Below, one piece after another: positions 1 to 7,715 of a stretch of 64,000 nt of DNA (position 1 is the first letter of the stretch; each line of letters begins with the position of its first letter). Below the pieces are notes generated by a model. It did no database searches, was not told the origin of the DNA, and was given only the letters and a program-made list of their open reading frames with translations. This stretch comes from Verrucomicrobiaceae bacterium (GTDB lineage: Bacteria > Verrucomicrobiota > Verrucomicrobiia > Verrucomicrobiales > Verrucomicrobiaceae): assembly GCA_947466075.1 (NCBI GenBank), contig CANIBP010000011.1:1-64000 (forward strand), given 5' to 3'. The translations under genes were made by a program, and so were the position numbers.

Positions 1-60
1 AGGTTTGAAGTGCCATGCGAATTGAACCCGCTGCACGGCACGCCGTTGTACCAAAGTTGA
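1..60 (+). CDS. C-terminal end of an unidentified protein (cut by window edge)
   Basis: Frame 1 is open from the first base to a TGA at 58-60. It gives a 19-residue tail ending in HGTPLYQS. Third codon positions are strongly G/C, as in the real genes further on, and no other frame here looks better. The product cannot be recognised from this fragment. It could also be chance, because the fragment is short. Confidence 0.35.
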   Translation, partial: RFEVPCELNPLHGTPLYQS

Positions 61-180
61 ATTATCAATGCTCGCGATGAACGGTGCTTTTGGAGGTCCT
101 CCCGAACATTCAAAATCCACGATGAATGGTCTTAACCGAGTGCCATTCGGGACAGACACTTTCCCCTGCGAATACGGTGA

Positions 181-252
181 TCAGCGCAGCGCGACTGGGT
201 TGCGTTTGAACTGCTCGTCAAAGGTGCGTTTTGTCGTTAATGTCTTGTTCAT
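181..252 (-). pseudogene. Transposase N-terminus remnant (IS3 OrfA-like)
   Basis: An ATG at 252 opens a 23-codon peptide containing KRTFDEQFKRNPVAL. This resembles the conserved start of IS3-family OrfA helix-turn-helix transposases (typically K-R-x-F-x-x-x-F-K-x-x-A-V-x-L). It is stopped by TGA at 181-183, and the bases beyond do not continue the expected helix-turn-helix. I see it as a decayed mobile-element fragment. The resemblance rests on one short motif, so the call is tentative. Confidence 0.35.
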
Positions 253-266
253 GTCGGTTTGGGAAG

Positions 267-704
267 TTACCCAACTTTTTCTGTCCACATAAACGAAGGA
301 GGCTCATTTGGCCCTTCCAGGAGTGACGTTGCTATCCCCCTACACAAAATTTCAACCGGCATAGATAGCACTCCTCTCAGGTCGTCTTCGTCAAACGATG
401 GTCCTCTGTATCCGCTAGGGCGCATGATATTGCGGCTTTTTCCCATGGCGTTGATTACAGGCCAACATTCATCGAAATTAATCGTGTCCTTAATGAGAAT
501 ACTAAATCCTGGATCGCCTTGCGGCTCGGCTGGCTTGTCCTCTGTCCCTCTTGTGAATGGGGTTGATGGACGACCTAGCATAGATAGATCCAAGCTCATT
601 CGACAGTAAGGGAGATCTTTGTGGTGATTCTCCAACAAAAAGTCTTCCACATTTAGGATGCAACGATTCGTAACCTCAATCCATAGTTCAGTTTCATCAT
701 TCAT
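267..704 (-). CDS. Hypothetical protein (145 aa)
   Basis: I do not recognise this protein. The start at 704 gives a product beginning MNDETELWIEVTN and ending FMWTEKVG; an upstream in-frame ATG at 767 adds a Cys/Arg-rich stretch that looks non-coding. The sequence is acidic and soluble, with no signal peptide or membrane segment. It lies 72 bases behind another unrecognised gene and both follow purL on the same strand, so they may be read from the purL transcript. Base composition is clearly more AT-rich than in purL, and a transposase remnant lies 14 bases beyond its stop. Both suggest acquired DNA. Confidence 0.55.
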   Translation of the reverse strand: MNDETELWIEVTNRCILNVEDFLLENHHKDLPYCRMSLDLSMLGRPSTPFTRGTEDKPAEPQGDPGFSILIKDTINFDECWPVINAMGKSRNIMRPSGYRGPSFDEDDLRGVLSMPVEILCRGIATSLLEGPNEPPSFMWTEKVG

Positions 705-776
705 GGGGCCTACATTACCTTGGCATAGAAAAGTGCGACACAAACAATCCGCAAAGCGGCGTCGCAAATTGATTCC

Positions 777-1025
777 TCAACGGGGAGCGTCTAGGACAGA
801 TGGCATTTTCTCTCCGGCTAAAACTCGCAGGGATTTTCCATCCAAAAAAATCTCATCCCATTTTTCGCGTTCAAGAACCAAATGATGAGGGCCTTTAAAT
901 GGCTGTTCATAATGCCGCACAGCTTCAATCTTCCAGCGGCTATCGCTTCCTTGAATCAAGAAATAATATGTTTCGCCTGAAAGACCGTGGTCTTCAGACC
1001 CCAAACAGATGCGATTTGTATTCAT
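777..1025 (-). CDS. Hypothetical protein (82 aa)
   Basis: Not recognised. The chosen ATG (1025) follows the purL stop by 12 bases; another ATG nine bases upstream (1034) would add three residues. The protein is small, with several Trp/Tyr/His residues (for example SRWKIEAVRHYEQPF and REKWDEIFLDGKSL) and a compact globular look. It has no signal peptide or transmembrane segment. Position and spacing suggest co-transcription with purL and the 145-residue gene that follows, but the lower GC content argues against an ancestral link with purine synthesis. A paired toxin/immunity arrangement is possible but nothing in the sequence proves it. Confidence 0.55.
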   Translation of the reverse strand: MNTNRICLGSEDHGLSGETYYFLIQGSDSRWKIEAVRHYEQPFKGPHHLVLEREKWDEIFLDGKSLRVLAGEKMPSVLDAPR

Positions 1026-1037
1026 ACATTGCAAGAA

Positions 1038-3428
1038 TCAATAATACTTCACCAGCCCGTCCTTCCACAGAGGCTTGAGCTGATCGATGGGGGAATCGAT
1101 CAAGGTGGTGCCGTTGTGGGAGATGTAGAGGTAGGGATCACGCGTGGCTTCGCCGATGATGGTGAGGCCGGCTTTTTCGGCGGCGGCGACGTGTTCGGGG
1201 GCGATTTCGATGAGGAGGCGGCCGGGGGTTTCGCCGAAGAGGAGTTCGGCGGTGGTGAGGCCACTGGCGGTGACGGGCATCTTGTCGGTGGCGATGCGGA
1301 GGCCGGCTTTGCCGCTGAAGGCCATTTCGGCCAAAGCGACGGCGAGACCGCCTTCACCGATGTCGTGGGCGCTGAGGATGGCGCCTTGCTTCACGAGGTC
1401 GAAGTAGCGGCGGTAGGCGGCCATGCTTTCGGCTTCGTCGAAGGACGGACCGGCGTCGAGGCCGATGCCTTTGGTGTATTTGGCGACGATGCTGCCGCGC
1501 AGACCGGCGCTGACTTTGCCCAAAACGGCGATCTTGCTGCCGACGCGGCGCAGGGAGGCACCAACGACGTGGCTGGCGTCCTCGACGATGCCGAAGCCGC
1601 TGAGCAGGAGCGTGACGGGGATGGAGACGGGGCCTTCGTCGGTGACGAAGTAGTTGTAGAAGCTGTCCTTGCCGCTGACGAAGGGCGCCCCATACGCGAT
1701 GGCGCTCTTGGCCATGCCCTTGGTGCATTCGACGAGGGCACCGAGCTCGCGCTCGTTGTCGGGATTGCCCATGCAGAAGTTGTCGAGGATGGCGATGCGG
1801 TCGGGGTTCGAGCCCATAGCGACGAGCTGGCGCACGCATTCATCGACGACGGCGCGGCCCATGAGATGCGGGTCGGTCTTGCCCCACTCCGGCAGCAAGG
1901 CGCAGGCTAGGGAGACGAGCTGCGTGCTGCCATCGACGCGGATGACGCTGCCGTCCTGCGGGCAATCGCCCGCCGCACCGGCGAGCGGTTTGAGGACGGT
2001 GTTGCCCTGCACTTCGTGGTCGTACTCGCGGATGATCGGCTCGCGGGAGACGATGGAGAAATCAGACAGCAAGGTCTTGAGCGTGGCGGTCCAGGATTCC
2101 GGACGCACAGGCACGGCAGGCTGCACATCGGCGGGCGTGCGCCATTTCGCCCGCATCTCGCGGCGCGGGGCCTCATGCAGCGCGGTGACGTGCAAATCGC
2201 ACACGGTGGTGCCGTGGTGCATGACCTTCAGTCTTTGCGAGCCATCGGCCTTCGCGAGGACGAAAATCTCGGTCTGATAAATGTCGGCGAGCTTCTGCAG
2301 CTCGGGCAAATCCTTCTCGTCGATGGCGATGACCATGCGCTCCTGGGACTCGCTGATGAAGACCTGCCAGCTTTCGAGGTCGGGCGCTTTCAGCGGCGCA
2401 TTCTCCAGCCACACCTCGCCGCCGGTATCGCGCAGCATTTCGCCTGCGGCGGAGCTGAAACCGCCTGCGCCGCAATCGGTCACGAACTGGATGAGGCCCT
2501 TCTCACGAGCGGCGAGCACCCAATCGGCGACTTTCTTTTCCTCGATGGGATTGCCGATCTGCACGGCGGTCTGGTCTTCCTCATGCGAGTCGGTGGTGAG
2601 CTCGGCGGAGCTGAACGTCGCGCCTTTGAGTCCGTCTTTGCCGGTGCGACCGCCAGCGGCGATGAGCAAGTGGCCGGGCTTCACTTCCTTGGCGATGTCC
2701 TTGATCGGGATGATGCCGGCGGTGCCGCAGAAGACGAGGGGATTGTAGATGAAGGTGTCGTCGAATTGGATCGCGCCATTGACGGTGGGGATGCCCATGC
2801 GGTTGCCGTAATCGCGCACGCCGCGGACGACGCCGCGCAAGACGCCAAGCGGATGGATGACGTCCTTGGCCTTGATTTGATCCTGCTCGATGTCGGGCGG
2901 CCCAAAGCAGAACACATCGAGCGAGGCGACCGGCTTCGCGCCCTTGCCCGCGCCGAGGATGTCGCGAATCACACCGCCGAGGCCGGTATTCGCCCCTGCG
3001 TAGGGTTCGATGGCGCTGGGGTGGTTGTGCGTCTCCACCTTGAGGCAGACGGCCTTGTCGTCATCGAGCTTCACAAAGCCCGCGTTGTCCTCGAAGGCGC
3101 TGAGCACAAAGTCGGGCTTCGTTTTGCAAATCTCCTCCGTGACGTTGCGGATGTAGGTCTTGAACAGGCCGTCCACGACTTCCTGCTGTCCATTGAGCGT
3201 GTGATAAATCTTCGCGCCAAAGATGCGGTGCTTGCAGTGCTCGCTCCAGGTCTGCGCGATGACTTCCATCTCGACATCCGTCGGCTCGCGGCCCTCATCT
3301 TGATAAATCTTCTGCACCGCGAGCATGTCCGCCTTGGAAAGCGAGAGCTTCATGCGCTTCGAGAGATCGAGAAGCTGGTCGGCGGTGAGGTCGCGTAGGG
3401 GGATGGAACGGAAGACGGCTTTGGACAT
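1038..3428 (-). CDS. purL: Phosphoribosylformylglycinamidine synthase subunit PurL
   Basis: PurL is the ATP-dependent synthetase subunit that converts FGAR to FGAM in de novo purine synthesis, using ammonia delivered by PurQ with PurS. At 796 residues it is of the small, multi-subunit type rather than the about 1,300-residue fused enzyme. Visible family signatures are TWSEHCKHR near residue 60, VETHNHPSAIEPY near 132 (ATP/Mg site), a second half beginning near residue 450, and a C-terminal AHDIGEGGLAVALAEM segment typical of the AIRS/PurM-like fold. The ATG at 3428 gives the expected N-terminus; I see no clear Shine-Dalgarno. PurQ and PurS are not in the window. The two small genes downstream are probably hitchhikers on its transcript. 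Confidence 0.95.
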   Translation of the reverse strand: MSKAVFRSIPLRDLTADQLLDLSKRMKLSLSKADMLAVQKIYQDEGREPTDVEMEVIAQTWSEHCKHRIFGAKIYHTLNGQQEVVDGLFKTYIRNVTEEICKTKPDFVLSAFEDNAGFVKLDDDKAVCLKVETHNHPSAIEPYAGANTGLGGVIRDILGAGKGAKPVASLDVFCFGPPDIEQDQIKAKDVIHPLGVLRGVVRGVRDYGNRMGIPTVNGAIQFDDTFIYNPLVFCGTAGIIPIKDIAKEVKPGHLLIAAGGRTGKDGLKGATFSSAELTTDSHEEDQTAVQIGNPIEEKKVADWVLAAREKGLIQFVTDCGAGGFSSAAGEMLRDTGGEVWLENAPLKAPDLESWQVFISESQERMVIAIDEKDLPELQKLADIYQTEIFVLAKADGSQRLKVMHHGTTVCDLHVTALHEAPRREMRAKWRTPADVQPAVPVRPESWTATLKTLLSDFSIVSREPIIREYDHEVQGNTVLKPLAGAAGDCPQDGSVIRVDGSTQLVSLACALLPEWGKTDPHLMGRAVVDECVRQLVAMGSNPDRIAILDNFCMGNPDNERELGALVECTKGMAKSAIAYGAPFVSGKDSFYNYFVTDEGPVSIPVTLLLSGFGIVEDASHVVGASLRRVGSKIAVLGKVSAGLRGSIVAKYTKGIGLDAGPSFDEAESMAAYRRYFDLVKQGAILSAHDIGEGGLAVALAEMAFSGKAGLRIATDKMPVTASGLTTAELLFGETPGRLLIEIAPEHVAAAEKAGLTIIGEATRDPYLYISHNGTTLIDSPIDQLKPLWKDGLVKYY

Positions 3429-3475
3429 GGTTTGTAACCATTCGTTTTGGCGAGGAAACCTCCAGGTTCAAATTC

Positions 3476-4066
3476 TCAATCAGGCAAGTTGTCTGAAGGA
3501 ATTGGAATGAAGCTCTCGGTGGCTTCGAGGCTGATTTTCGGGTTACCTGCCTCGGACGTTGCCTTGATGTGCGCAACGTGATAACCGAGATGTGAGCCGC
3601 CGCCCCACGCTAAACTATTTCCAGAAGAAGCTTTCATGGATGCGTCGATGGCGGATTCGTATTCGCCGGATAGGGAGACCATAAAAATGTTGTTCCGCAC
3701 TTCGATCACATTTTTGCCATTCTCATCCTGCCTCAGTTGTGGAGTGATCATGGAAAAGACAAACTGGCCCGGCTTCACTTGGTAGCCAGATGTTACCACC
3801 GACTCACCTGGAAACACTTCGGCACTCCACAGGTGTTGTTCGTTCGGTTTGGTGTCCTTGAAGTGCGATTTGTATTCCAGCAACTGGCTTTCGGGCAACT
3901 TTGACCAGTCCAGATCGCTTTTGACGACGAACGCTGCTTTTTGCGTATCCGGCTTCGATGGCGTTGAGCCATGAGCGTCCGTCCTCTTTTCAAAAAGCCA
4001 CCAAGTCGTTCCGACGACGGTCAGCAGCGTGATGGACAAAATGATATGAAGTGAAGTTCGGCTCAT
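3476..4066 (-). CDS. Membrane-anchored hypothetical protein (196 aa)
   Basis: Not recognised. I start at the ATG at 4066, because the longer frame to 4162 adds 32 Arg/Ser-rich residues in front of a clean N-terminal hydrophobic helix (about residues 6-24, LHIILSITLLTVVGTTWWLF). That helix is either an uncleaved anchor or a signal sequence. The rest is a polar, probably periplasmic domain with beta-strand character. It carries a Gly-rich ALAWGGGSHLGYHV-like region (SLAWGGGSHLGYHV in the sequence) and ends in a short acidic tail. It lies 47 bases upstream of purL on the same strand, so the two could share a transcript, though function gives no reason for that. An antitoxin-like pseudogene is immediately upstream. 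Confidence 0.65.
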   Translation of the reverse strand: MSRTSLHIILSITLLTVVGTTWWLFEKRTDAHGSTPSKPDTQKAAFVVKSDLDWSKLPESQLLEYKSHFKDTKPNEQHLWSAEVFPGESVVTSGYQVKPGQFVFSMITPQLRQDENGKNVIEVRNNIFMVSLSGEYESAIDASMKASSGNSLAWGGGSHLGYHVAHIKATSEAGNPKISLEATESFIPIPSDNLPD

Positions 4067-4086
4067 TTCAGGTTTTATGGGCCGGC

Positions 4087-4356
4087 CTAATCCAAAGCTG
4101 CGTGATTTGCGAGTCTCCACTCGGCCAACTGCTGACGAAGTCGCGTGCGGACTGATTCCCAAAGAGGAGTCGCTTCAGGGTGCTCAGTGTATCGCTGCAA
4201 TTTCCGATCAAGTTCCTCCAACACGGCCTGTTTTGCTTCGGCGGTCTATGCCGAATGGTAGCGATCATCAAAGATTTCATCCTCCAACTCATGCATCACC
4301 AGCCACTTATCCTCACGGGACATGGCTGCGAGTTCAGGCAGACGTTCGGCGATCAT
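4087..4356 (-). pseudogene. Addiction-module (antitoxin-like) protein, split by in-frame amber codon
   Basis: Reading from the ATG at 4356 gives MIAERLPELAAMSREDKW and then an acidic helix. This matches the N-terminal pattern of the putative addiction module component family (TIGR02574-like). A TAG at 4246-4248 interrupts it after 36 codons, but the same frame continues without shift (AEAKQAVLEELDRKLQRY, then HPEATPLWESVRTRLR) to a TAG at 4087. Together this is an 89-codon protein of normal family length. Relatives generally carry a Trp near the interrupted position, so TGG to TAG is the simplest explanation. No toxin partner is visible next to it. Calling it a pseudogene is inference; a sequencing error or amber suppression would restore it. 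Confidence 0.6.
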
Positions 4357-4464
4357 GGCGGGAGAATAATGGCCCGCTGCGGCAACGTCAAGCCGGTGGA
4401 CGGCGGATAGGAGGTGGTGTGAAACGGTTGCTGTTCTTCCTGCGCCCGCTTTTATCCTGAGATC

Positions 4465-5667
4465 ATGGCAACCATCGCAGTTCTCGGCACGCTCGACACC
4501 AAAGGTCACGAACACGCCTACGTGGCGGAAATCATCCGCGCTCGCGGGCATCAGACGCTGCTGATCGACACTGGCAGCGGCGAAGCACCGCAGGTGAAGC
4601 CCGATGTGACGCGGGAACAGGTCGCGGCGGCGGGGAATGTCGATCTCGCGGGCATCATGGCGCGCAAAGACCGTGGCGAGGCCGTGACGGCGATGGCGGG
4701 AGCTGCGGCGGTGTTTTTATCGGCCTTGGTCGAAAGCGGCAAGGTGCAGGGCGTGATCTCCCTCGGCGGCGGCGGCGGCACGGCCATCGGCACAGCGGCG
4801 ATGCGGGCGTTGCCGGTCGGATTTCCGAAGGTGATGGTCTCCACACTCGCCGCAGGCAATGTGGCACCGTATGTCGGCACGAAGGACATCGTGATGTTTC
4901 CGAGCATCGTCGATGTCAGCGGCATGAACCGCATCTCCCGCGTGCTGCTGGCCCGTGCGGCGGGCGCGATCTGCGGCATGGTGGAAACAGCTGTGCCTGT
5001 GGCCGATGACAAACCACTCATTGCCGCGTCGATGTTCGGCAACACGACCGAGTGCGTGAACATGGCGAAGAAAATCCTCGAAGACGCAGGTTACGAAGTG
5101 CTCGTCTTCCACGCCACCGGCACCGGTGGCAAGATCATGGAGTCGCTCATCGAAAGCGGCATGTTCGCGGGCGTTCTCGATGTCACGACGACGGAGTGGG
5201 CCGATGAACTCGTCGGCGGCATCCTCGGTGCCGGACCGACACGACTCGACGCGGCGGGCAAAGCGGGCATTCCTGCCATCGTGACGCCCGGCTGCCTCGA
5301 CATGGTCAACTTTGGCGAAAAGGCGACGATTCCCGCCAAGTTCGACGGTCGCACGTTTTACATCCACAACCCGCAGGTCACGCTCATGCGCACCAACGCT
5401 GCCGAATGCGCCGAACTCGGACGCATCCTAGCAGAGAAGGTGAATGCGTATCGCGGACCCGTGACAGTTCTGTTGCCGCTGCGTGCGATCAGCATCATCA
5501 GCGCCGCAGGAAAGCCGTTCCATGATGCCGCCGCCGATGCGGCCTTGTTTGACGCGATCCGCCAGCACCTGCGCCCCGGCATTCCGCTCATTGAGATGGA
5601 ATACGAGATCAACGCGCCGGAGTTTGCGGCAGCTTGCGCCAAGGCGTTGTTGGGAAGTTTGGGCTAA
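4465..5667 (+). CDS. Tm-1-like ATP-binding domain protein (UPF0261)
   Basis: A 400-residue protein of the Tm-1/UPF0261 family, named after the tomato mosaic virus resistance protein whose N-terminal domain resembles bacterial UPF0261. Family marks include the start MATIAVLGTLDTKGHEHAYV, a Gly-rich loop SLGGGGGTAIGTAAMRALP (about residues 93-111), VSGMNRISRVLLARAAGA near 150 and the second-domain segment VFHATGTGGKIMESLIESG near 214. The biochemical role is not settled; many bacterial members occur near sugar or aromatic catabolism genes, but no such context exists here. The gene stands alone on the plus strand between minus-strand neighbours and is not obviously in an operon. It is full length for the family. 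Confidence 0.85.
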   Translation: MATIAVLGTLDTKGHEHAYVAEIIRARGHQTLLIDTGSGEAPQVKPDVTREQVAAAGNVDLAGIMARKDRGEAVTAMAGAAAVFLSALVESGKVQGVISLGGGGGTAIGTAAMRALPVGFPKVMVSTLAAGNVAPYVGTKDIVMFPSIVDVSGMNRISRVLLARAAGAICGMVETAVPVADDKPLIAASMFGNTTECVNMAKKILEDAGYEVLVFHATGTGGKIMESLIESGMFAGVLDVTTTEWADELVGGILGAGPTRLDAAGKAGIPAIVTPGCLDMVNFGEKATIPAKFDGRTFYIHNPQVTLMRTNAAECAELGRILAEKVNAYRGPVTVLLPLRAISIISAAGKPFHDAAADAALFDAIRQHLRPGIPLIEMEYEINAPEFAAACAKALLGSLG

Positions 5668-5678
5668 GTGAGTTGCCA

Positions 5679-5716
5679 AGAAAAAGCCGCACCCTGCGGT
5701 CAGGAATGCGGCTTCT
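5679..5716 (-). terminator. Rho-independent terminator of the 5743-6585 gene
   Basis: Stem AGCCGCA (5685-5691) pairs with TGCGGCT (5707-5713) across a 15-base loop. Read on the minus strand the stem is followed by a T-run (TTTTTCTT), the classic intrinsic terminator layout. It lies 27 bases past the stop of the minus-strand secreted protein. It may also stop plus-strand transcripts from the converging Tm-1 gene. Confidence 0.75.
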
Positions 5717-5742
5717 GGGAGTAAAATGCAGCGGCTGAACTT

Positions 5743-6585
5743 TTAGTCGTCGTCTTTGTCTTTTCCGCCTTTGCCCTTGTCGTCTTTATCCTCTTTGTCT
5801 TTCTTGGGCTTCTGGCCGATGCTCGATTTCTCAGCAGCCTGCGTGAGGGTTTTGGCTTGGGCTTTGGTCAGCAATTTGGCCTTCACCAGCTTCTCCGCCA
5901 GTTTCTCCGCCAGTTTCTCCGCCAGTTTCTCCACGCTCTCGACATAATCGCCGTGGTTTTTGGCGGAGGAGGCATAACTGGCCAAAATGGCTGATACTGC
6001 CTGACCTTTGTAGCTGAAGTCTTTGATGCCGGTGTCCTTGCCATCAATGATGATGTTGGTGGTGACTGCCGTGATGGTCACACTGTAGTAGCTGTTATAG
6101 GTGGGACCACCGCCAAACTGGTCATAAAATGATTCATTGAGTAGCAAAGATATATTGGTGTCATTCTTCGGATCTGACACGCCTGATTGTGTGGACGTGG
6201 AGTAGAGAATGATATTCTTGCCAGTGCTGCTGCCATCAGGGGCAAAATCAACACCGAACCAGGAGAACTCTTTAGCCAGAGAGCTATCCCGATAAATGGT
6301 ATCGTCCACATCCAAGGATGTACCAGTTCCTCCGCTGAAATTCGTCGCCTGGGCCGTGATTTTGAAATTCGGATAGTTGCGCCATTCGCCAGGAGTATTA
6401 GGAGGTATTTGGGCCTGCGCAGCGAGATCCACGGTAATGGTGCCAGTCACAGTGGCACCAAAGAAAGCGTCACCGCTGGTTTTCGTGCCCGTGCAAGTGT
6501 AGGTGACCACTTGCTGTGCCTGCGCGGTGGCAAAGAGCATCGAAGTGAGAACGGGGAGGAGGAGGGAACGGAGTGTGCGTTTCAT
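5743..6585 (-). CDS. Secreted protein with Lys/Asp-rich C-terminal tail
   Basis: A 280-residue exported protein of unknown function. The ATG at 6585 gives a textbook signal peptide (MKRTLRSLLLPVLTSMLFATAQAQQ, cleaved after AQA); the upstream ATG at 6639 would bury it. The mature body is Thr/Ser/Gly-rich beta-type sequence with a GTITVDLAAQAQIPPN segment. It resembles the small secreted proteins with one beta domain that are common in Verrucomicrobiota, many of which end in PEP-CTERM, though no such anchor is present here. The C-terminal part is helical, with a tandem LAEK repeat and then a strongly charged Lys/Asp/Gly tail. The gene is monocistronic, with its own terminator. Confidence 0.7.
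   Translation of the reverse strand: MKRTLRSLLLPVLTSMLFATAQAQQVVTYTCTGTKTSGDAFFGATVTGTITVDLAAQAQIPPNTPGEWRNYPNFKITAQATNFSGGTGTSLDVDDTIYRDSSLAKEFSWFGVDFAPDGSSTGKNIILYSTSTQSGVSDPKNDTNISLLLNESFYDQFGGGPTYNSYYSVTITAVTTNIIIDGKDTGIKDFSYKGQAVSAILASYASSAKNHGDYVESVEKLAEKLAEKLAEKLVKAKLLTKAQAKTLTQAAEKSSIGQKPKKDKEDKDDKGKGGKDKDDD
5891..5932 (-). repeat. 12-bp tandem repeat encoding LAEK units
   Basis: Three perfect copies of TTCTCCGCCAGT (5891-5902, 5903-5914, 5915-5926) and a half copy. On the coding strand they give LAEKLAEKLAEKL inside the secreted protein. Because the unit is a multiple of three, slippage changes helix length without shifting frame. Confidence 0.85.
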
Positions 6586-6740
6586 CGTTTTCGTGTGTTT
6601 GGGGAGTGCTTTCAGCTTAATTACCGAGGCATAAAGCATGAAAACCGATTCTGAGTTTCAATGTAATGAATTATCTCAAAATGGATTGTGAAATTCCTGT
6701 GACGGAACTGGCCCGGTGGAATTGCTGACGGCATTCGCGA

Positions 6741-6777
6741 GCCAACTTGCCTTCGCGTTGACACCGGCCAAGTTGGC
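6741..6777. other. Inverted repeat just before the LURP-one-like gene
   Basis: GCCAACTTG (6741-6749) and CAAGTTGGC (6769-6777) form a perfect 9-bp stem with a 19-base loop. It ends six bases before the ATG at 6784. The intergenic stretch 6586-6783 otherwise shows no gene. The stem could be an operator or a 5' UTR hairpin that covers the ribosome-binding region; no Shine-Dalgarno is visible. Confidence 0.5.
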
Positions 6778-6783
6778 GGCCTC

Positions 6784-7377
6784 ATGAACTACCCGATCAC
6801 GTTTCGCTTCAAGCTCATCGCCCTCGCTCCGCAAATCTATGTGACGGACGCTACCGGCAAGACCATCTGTTATGTGAAGCAGAAGCTGTTTCGTTTCAAA
6901 GAAAAGGTGGAGGTGTTTACGGATGACACGATGCAGCAGCTCATGGCAACGATTGAAGCGGATCGCATCATCGACTGGTCGGCACGTTACACCTTTAAGT
7001 CGCCCACCGGTGAAGTACTCGGTGCCATCGGCCGACGTGGCATGAAATCACTGTGGAAGGCGCACTACGATGTCTTCGCGCCGGGAGCGCATTCGCCTAC
7101 GTTTGCGATTCAGGAGGAGAATCCGTGGGTTAAGATGCTGGACGGTCTGGTGAGCGGTATTCCAGTCGTCGGAGCGTTTTCGGGTTACATGCTGCACCCG
7201 AGCTACATCGCCAGCCGTGTCGTAGGTGAGGCTGCCGTCATGCGTCTGACCAAGCAGCCAGCCTTCTTTGAAGGTCTCTTCAAACTGGAGCCCACCGGTG
7301 AAGCCAATGAAGGCGAGCAAACAGCCCTCATGCTGTCCTTCCTGATGATGAACCTGCTGGAGCGCGCACGAGGCTGA
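6784..7377 (+). CDS. LURP-one-related / tubby-C-terminal-like fold protein
   Basis: A 197-residue protein. The opening FRFKLIALAPQIYVTDATGK, then CYVKQKLFRFKEKVEVFTDD and IDWSARYTFKSPTGEVLGAI, follows the strand pattern of LURP-one-related (DUF567) proteins. These form a tubby-like beta barrel around a central hydrophobic helix. The helix here is GLVSGIPVVGAFSGYMLHPSY (about residues 121-140). In plants and scramblases this fold associates with membranes; in bacteria its role is unknown. The C-terminus carries a second hydrophobic stretch (ALMLSFLMMNLLERARG). The gene is single, preceded by a 9-bp inverted repeat and followed two bases after its stop by a branched inverted repeat. Confidence 0.7.
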   Translation: MNYPITFRFKLIALAPQIYVTDATGKTICYVKQKLFRFKEKVEVFTDDTMQQLMATIEADRIIDWSARYTFKSPTGEVLGAIGRRGMKSLWKAHYDVFAPGAHSPTFAIQEENPWVKMLDGLVSGIPVVGAFSGYMLHPSYIASRVVGEAAVMRLTKQPAFFEGLFKLEPTGEANEGEQTALMLSFLMMNLLERARG

Positions 7378-7378
7378 G

Positions 7379-7439
7379 CAAAGTAGCCTTGTTGCTGTGC
7401 AACAAGAAATCCCTGTTCCGCAGGAACAGGGCTACTTTG
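7379..7439. repeat. Branched (three-way) inverted repeat
   Basis: A 10-bp outer stem CAAAGTAGCC (7379-7388) / GGCTACTTTG (7430-7439) encloses two perfect hairpins: TTGTTGC-TGT-GCAACAA (7389-7405) and CCCTGTTCC-GCA-GGAACAGGG (7411-7431). The second hairpin shares two bases with the outer stem. The element lies between converging genes and its right end contains the stop codon of the DUF167 gene. It looks like a mobile palindromic (REP/MITE-like) unit and could also act as a bidirectional terminator. Confidence 0.8.
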
Positions 7440-7713
7440 GCAATCGTTCCATCAGCGATGCAGGAAGCTCCACGGTCTTCTGTCGGCTGGAAGTGCCTCG
7501 TAGCAGGGTGATCTGGCCTTTGGCGCAGTCGATAGCTTCGGCGAGGAAGCGCAGGAGTTCGGTGTTGGCTTTGCCATCGACAGGCGGAGCGTTGAGCTTC
7601 ACCAGCAGCACGGGACGACCTTTTTCATCGGCAGTCCAGCCGGCGAACCCAGATTTTTTGGCGTTCGGTGTGACGCGAACGGCAAGCTGAGCACGGTCGT
7701 TGTTGGCGGCCAT
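7432..7713 (-). CDS. DUF167 (YggU-like) protein
   Basis: A 93-residue member of the DUF167/YggU family, small alpha/beta proteins of unknown function. The family signature is clear: LAVRVTPNAKKSGFAG near the N-terminus, LLVKLNAPPVDGKANTELLRFLA (split here by position only) and ITLLRGTSSRQKTVEL. The ATG at 7713 is used because it begins just two bases after the stop of the upstream VWA gene, which fits translational coupling at the end of the operon. The last codons and the TAG stop lie inside the branched inverted repeat, so the repeat sets the C-terminus LPK. Confidence 0.88.
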   Translation of the reverse strand: MAANNDRAQLAVRVTPNAKKSGFAGWTADEKGRPVLLVKLNAPPVDGKANTELLRFLAEAIDCAKGQITLLRGTSSRQKTVELPASLMERLPK

Positions 7714-7715
7714 GA

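Noticed and set aside
987..3398. Long plus-strand open frames opposite purL (987-1910, 2016-3398)
   Set aside because: They are antisense shadows caused by the high GC third positions of purL; they have no family similarity.
4077..4460. 127-codon plus-strand frame opposite the antitoxin-like pseudogene
   Set aside because: Arg/Pro-rich shadow; the minus strand has family similarity in both halves.
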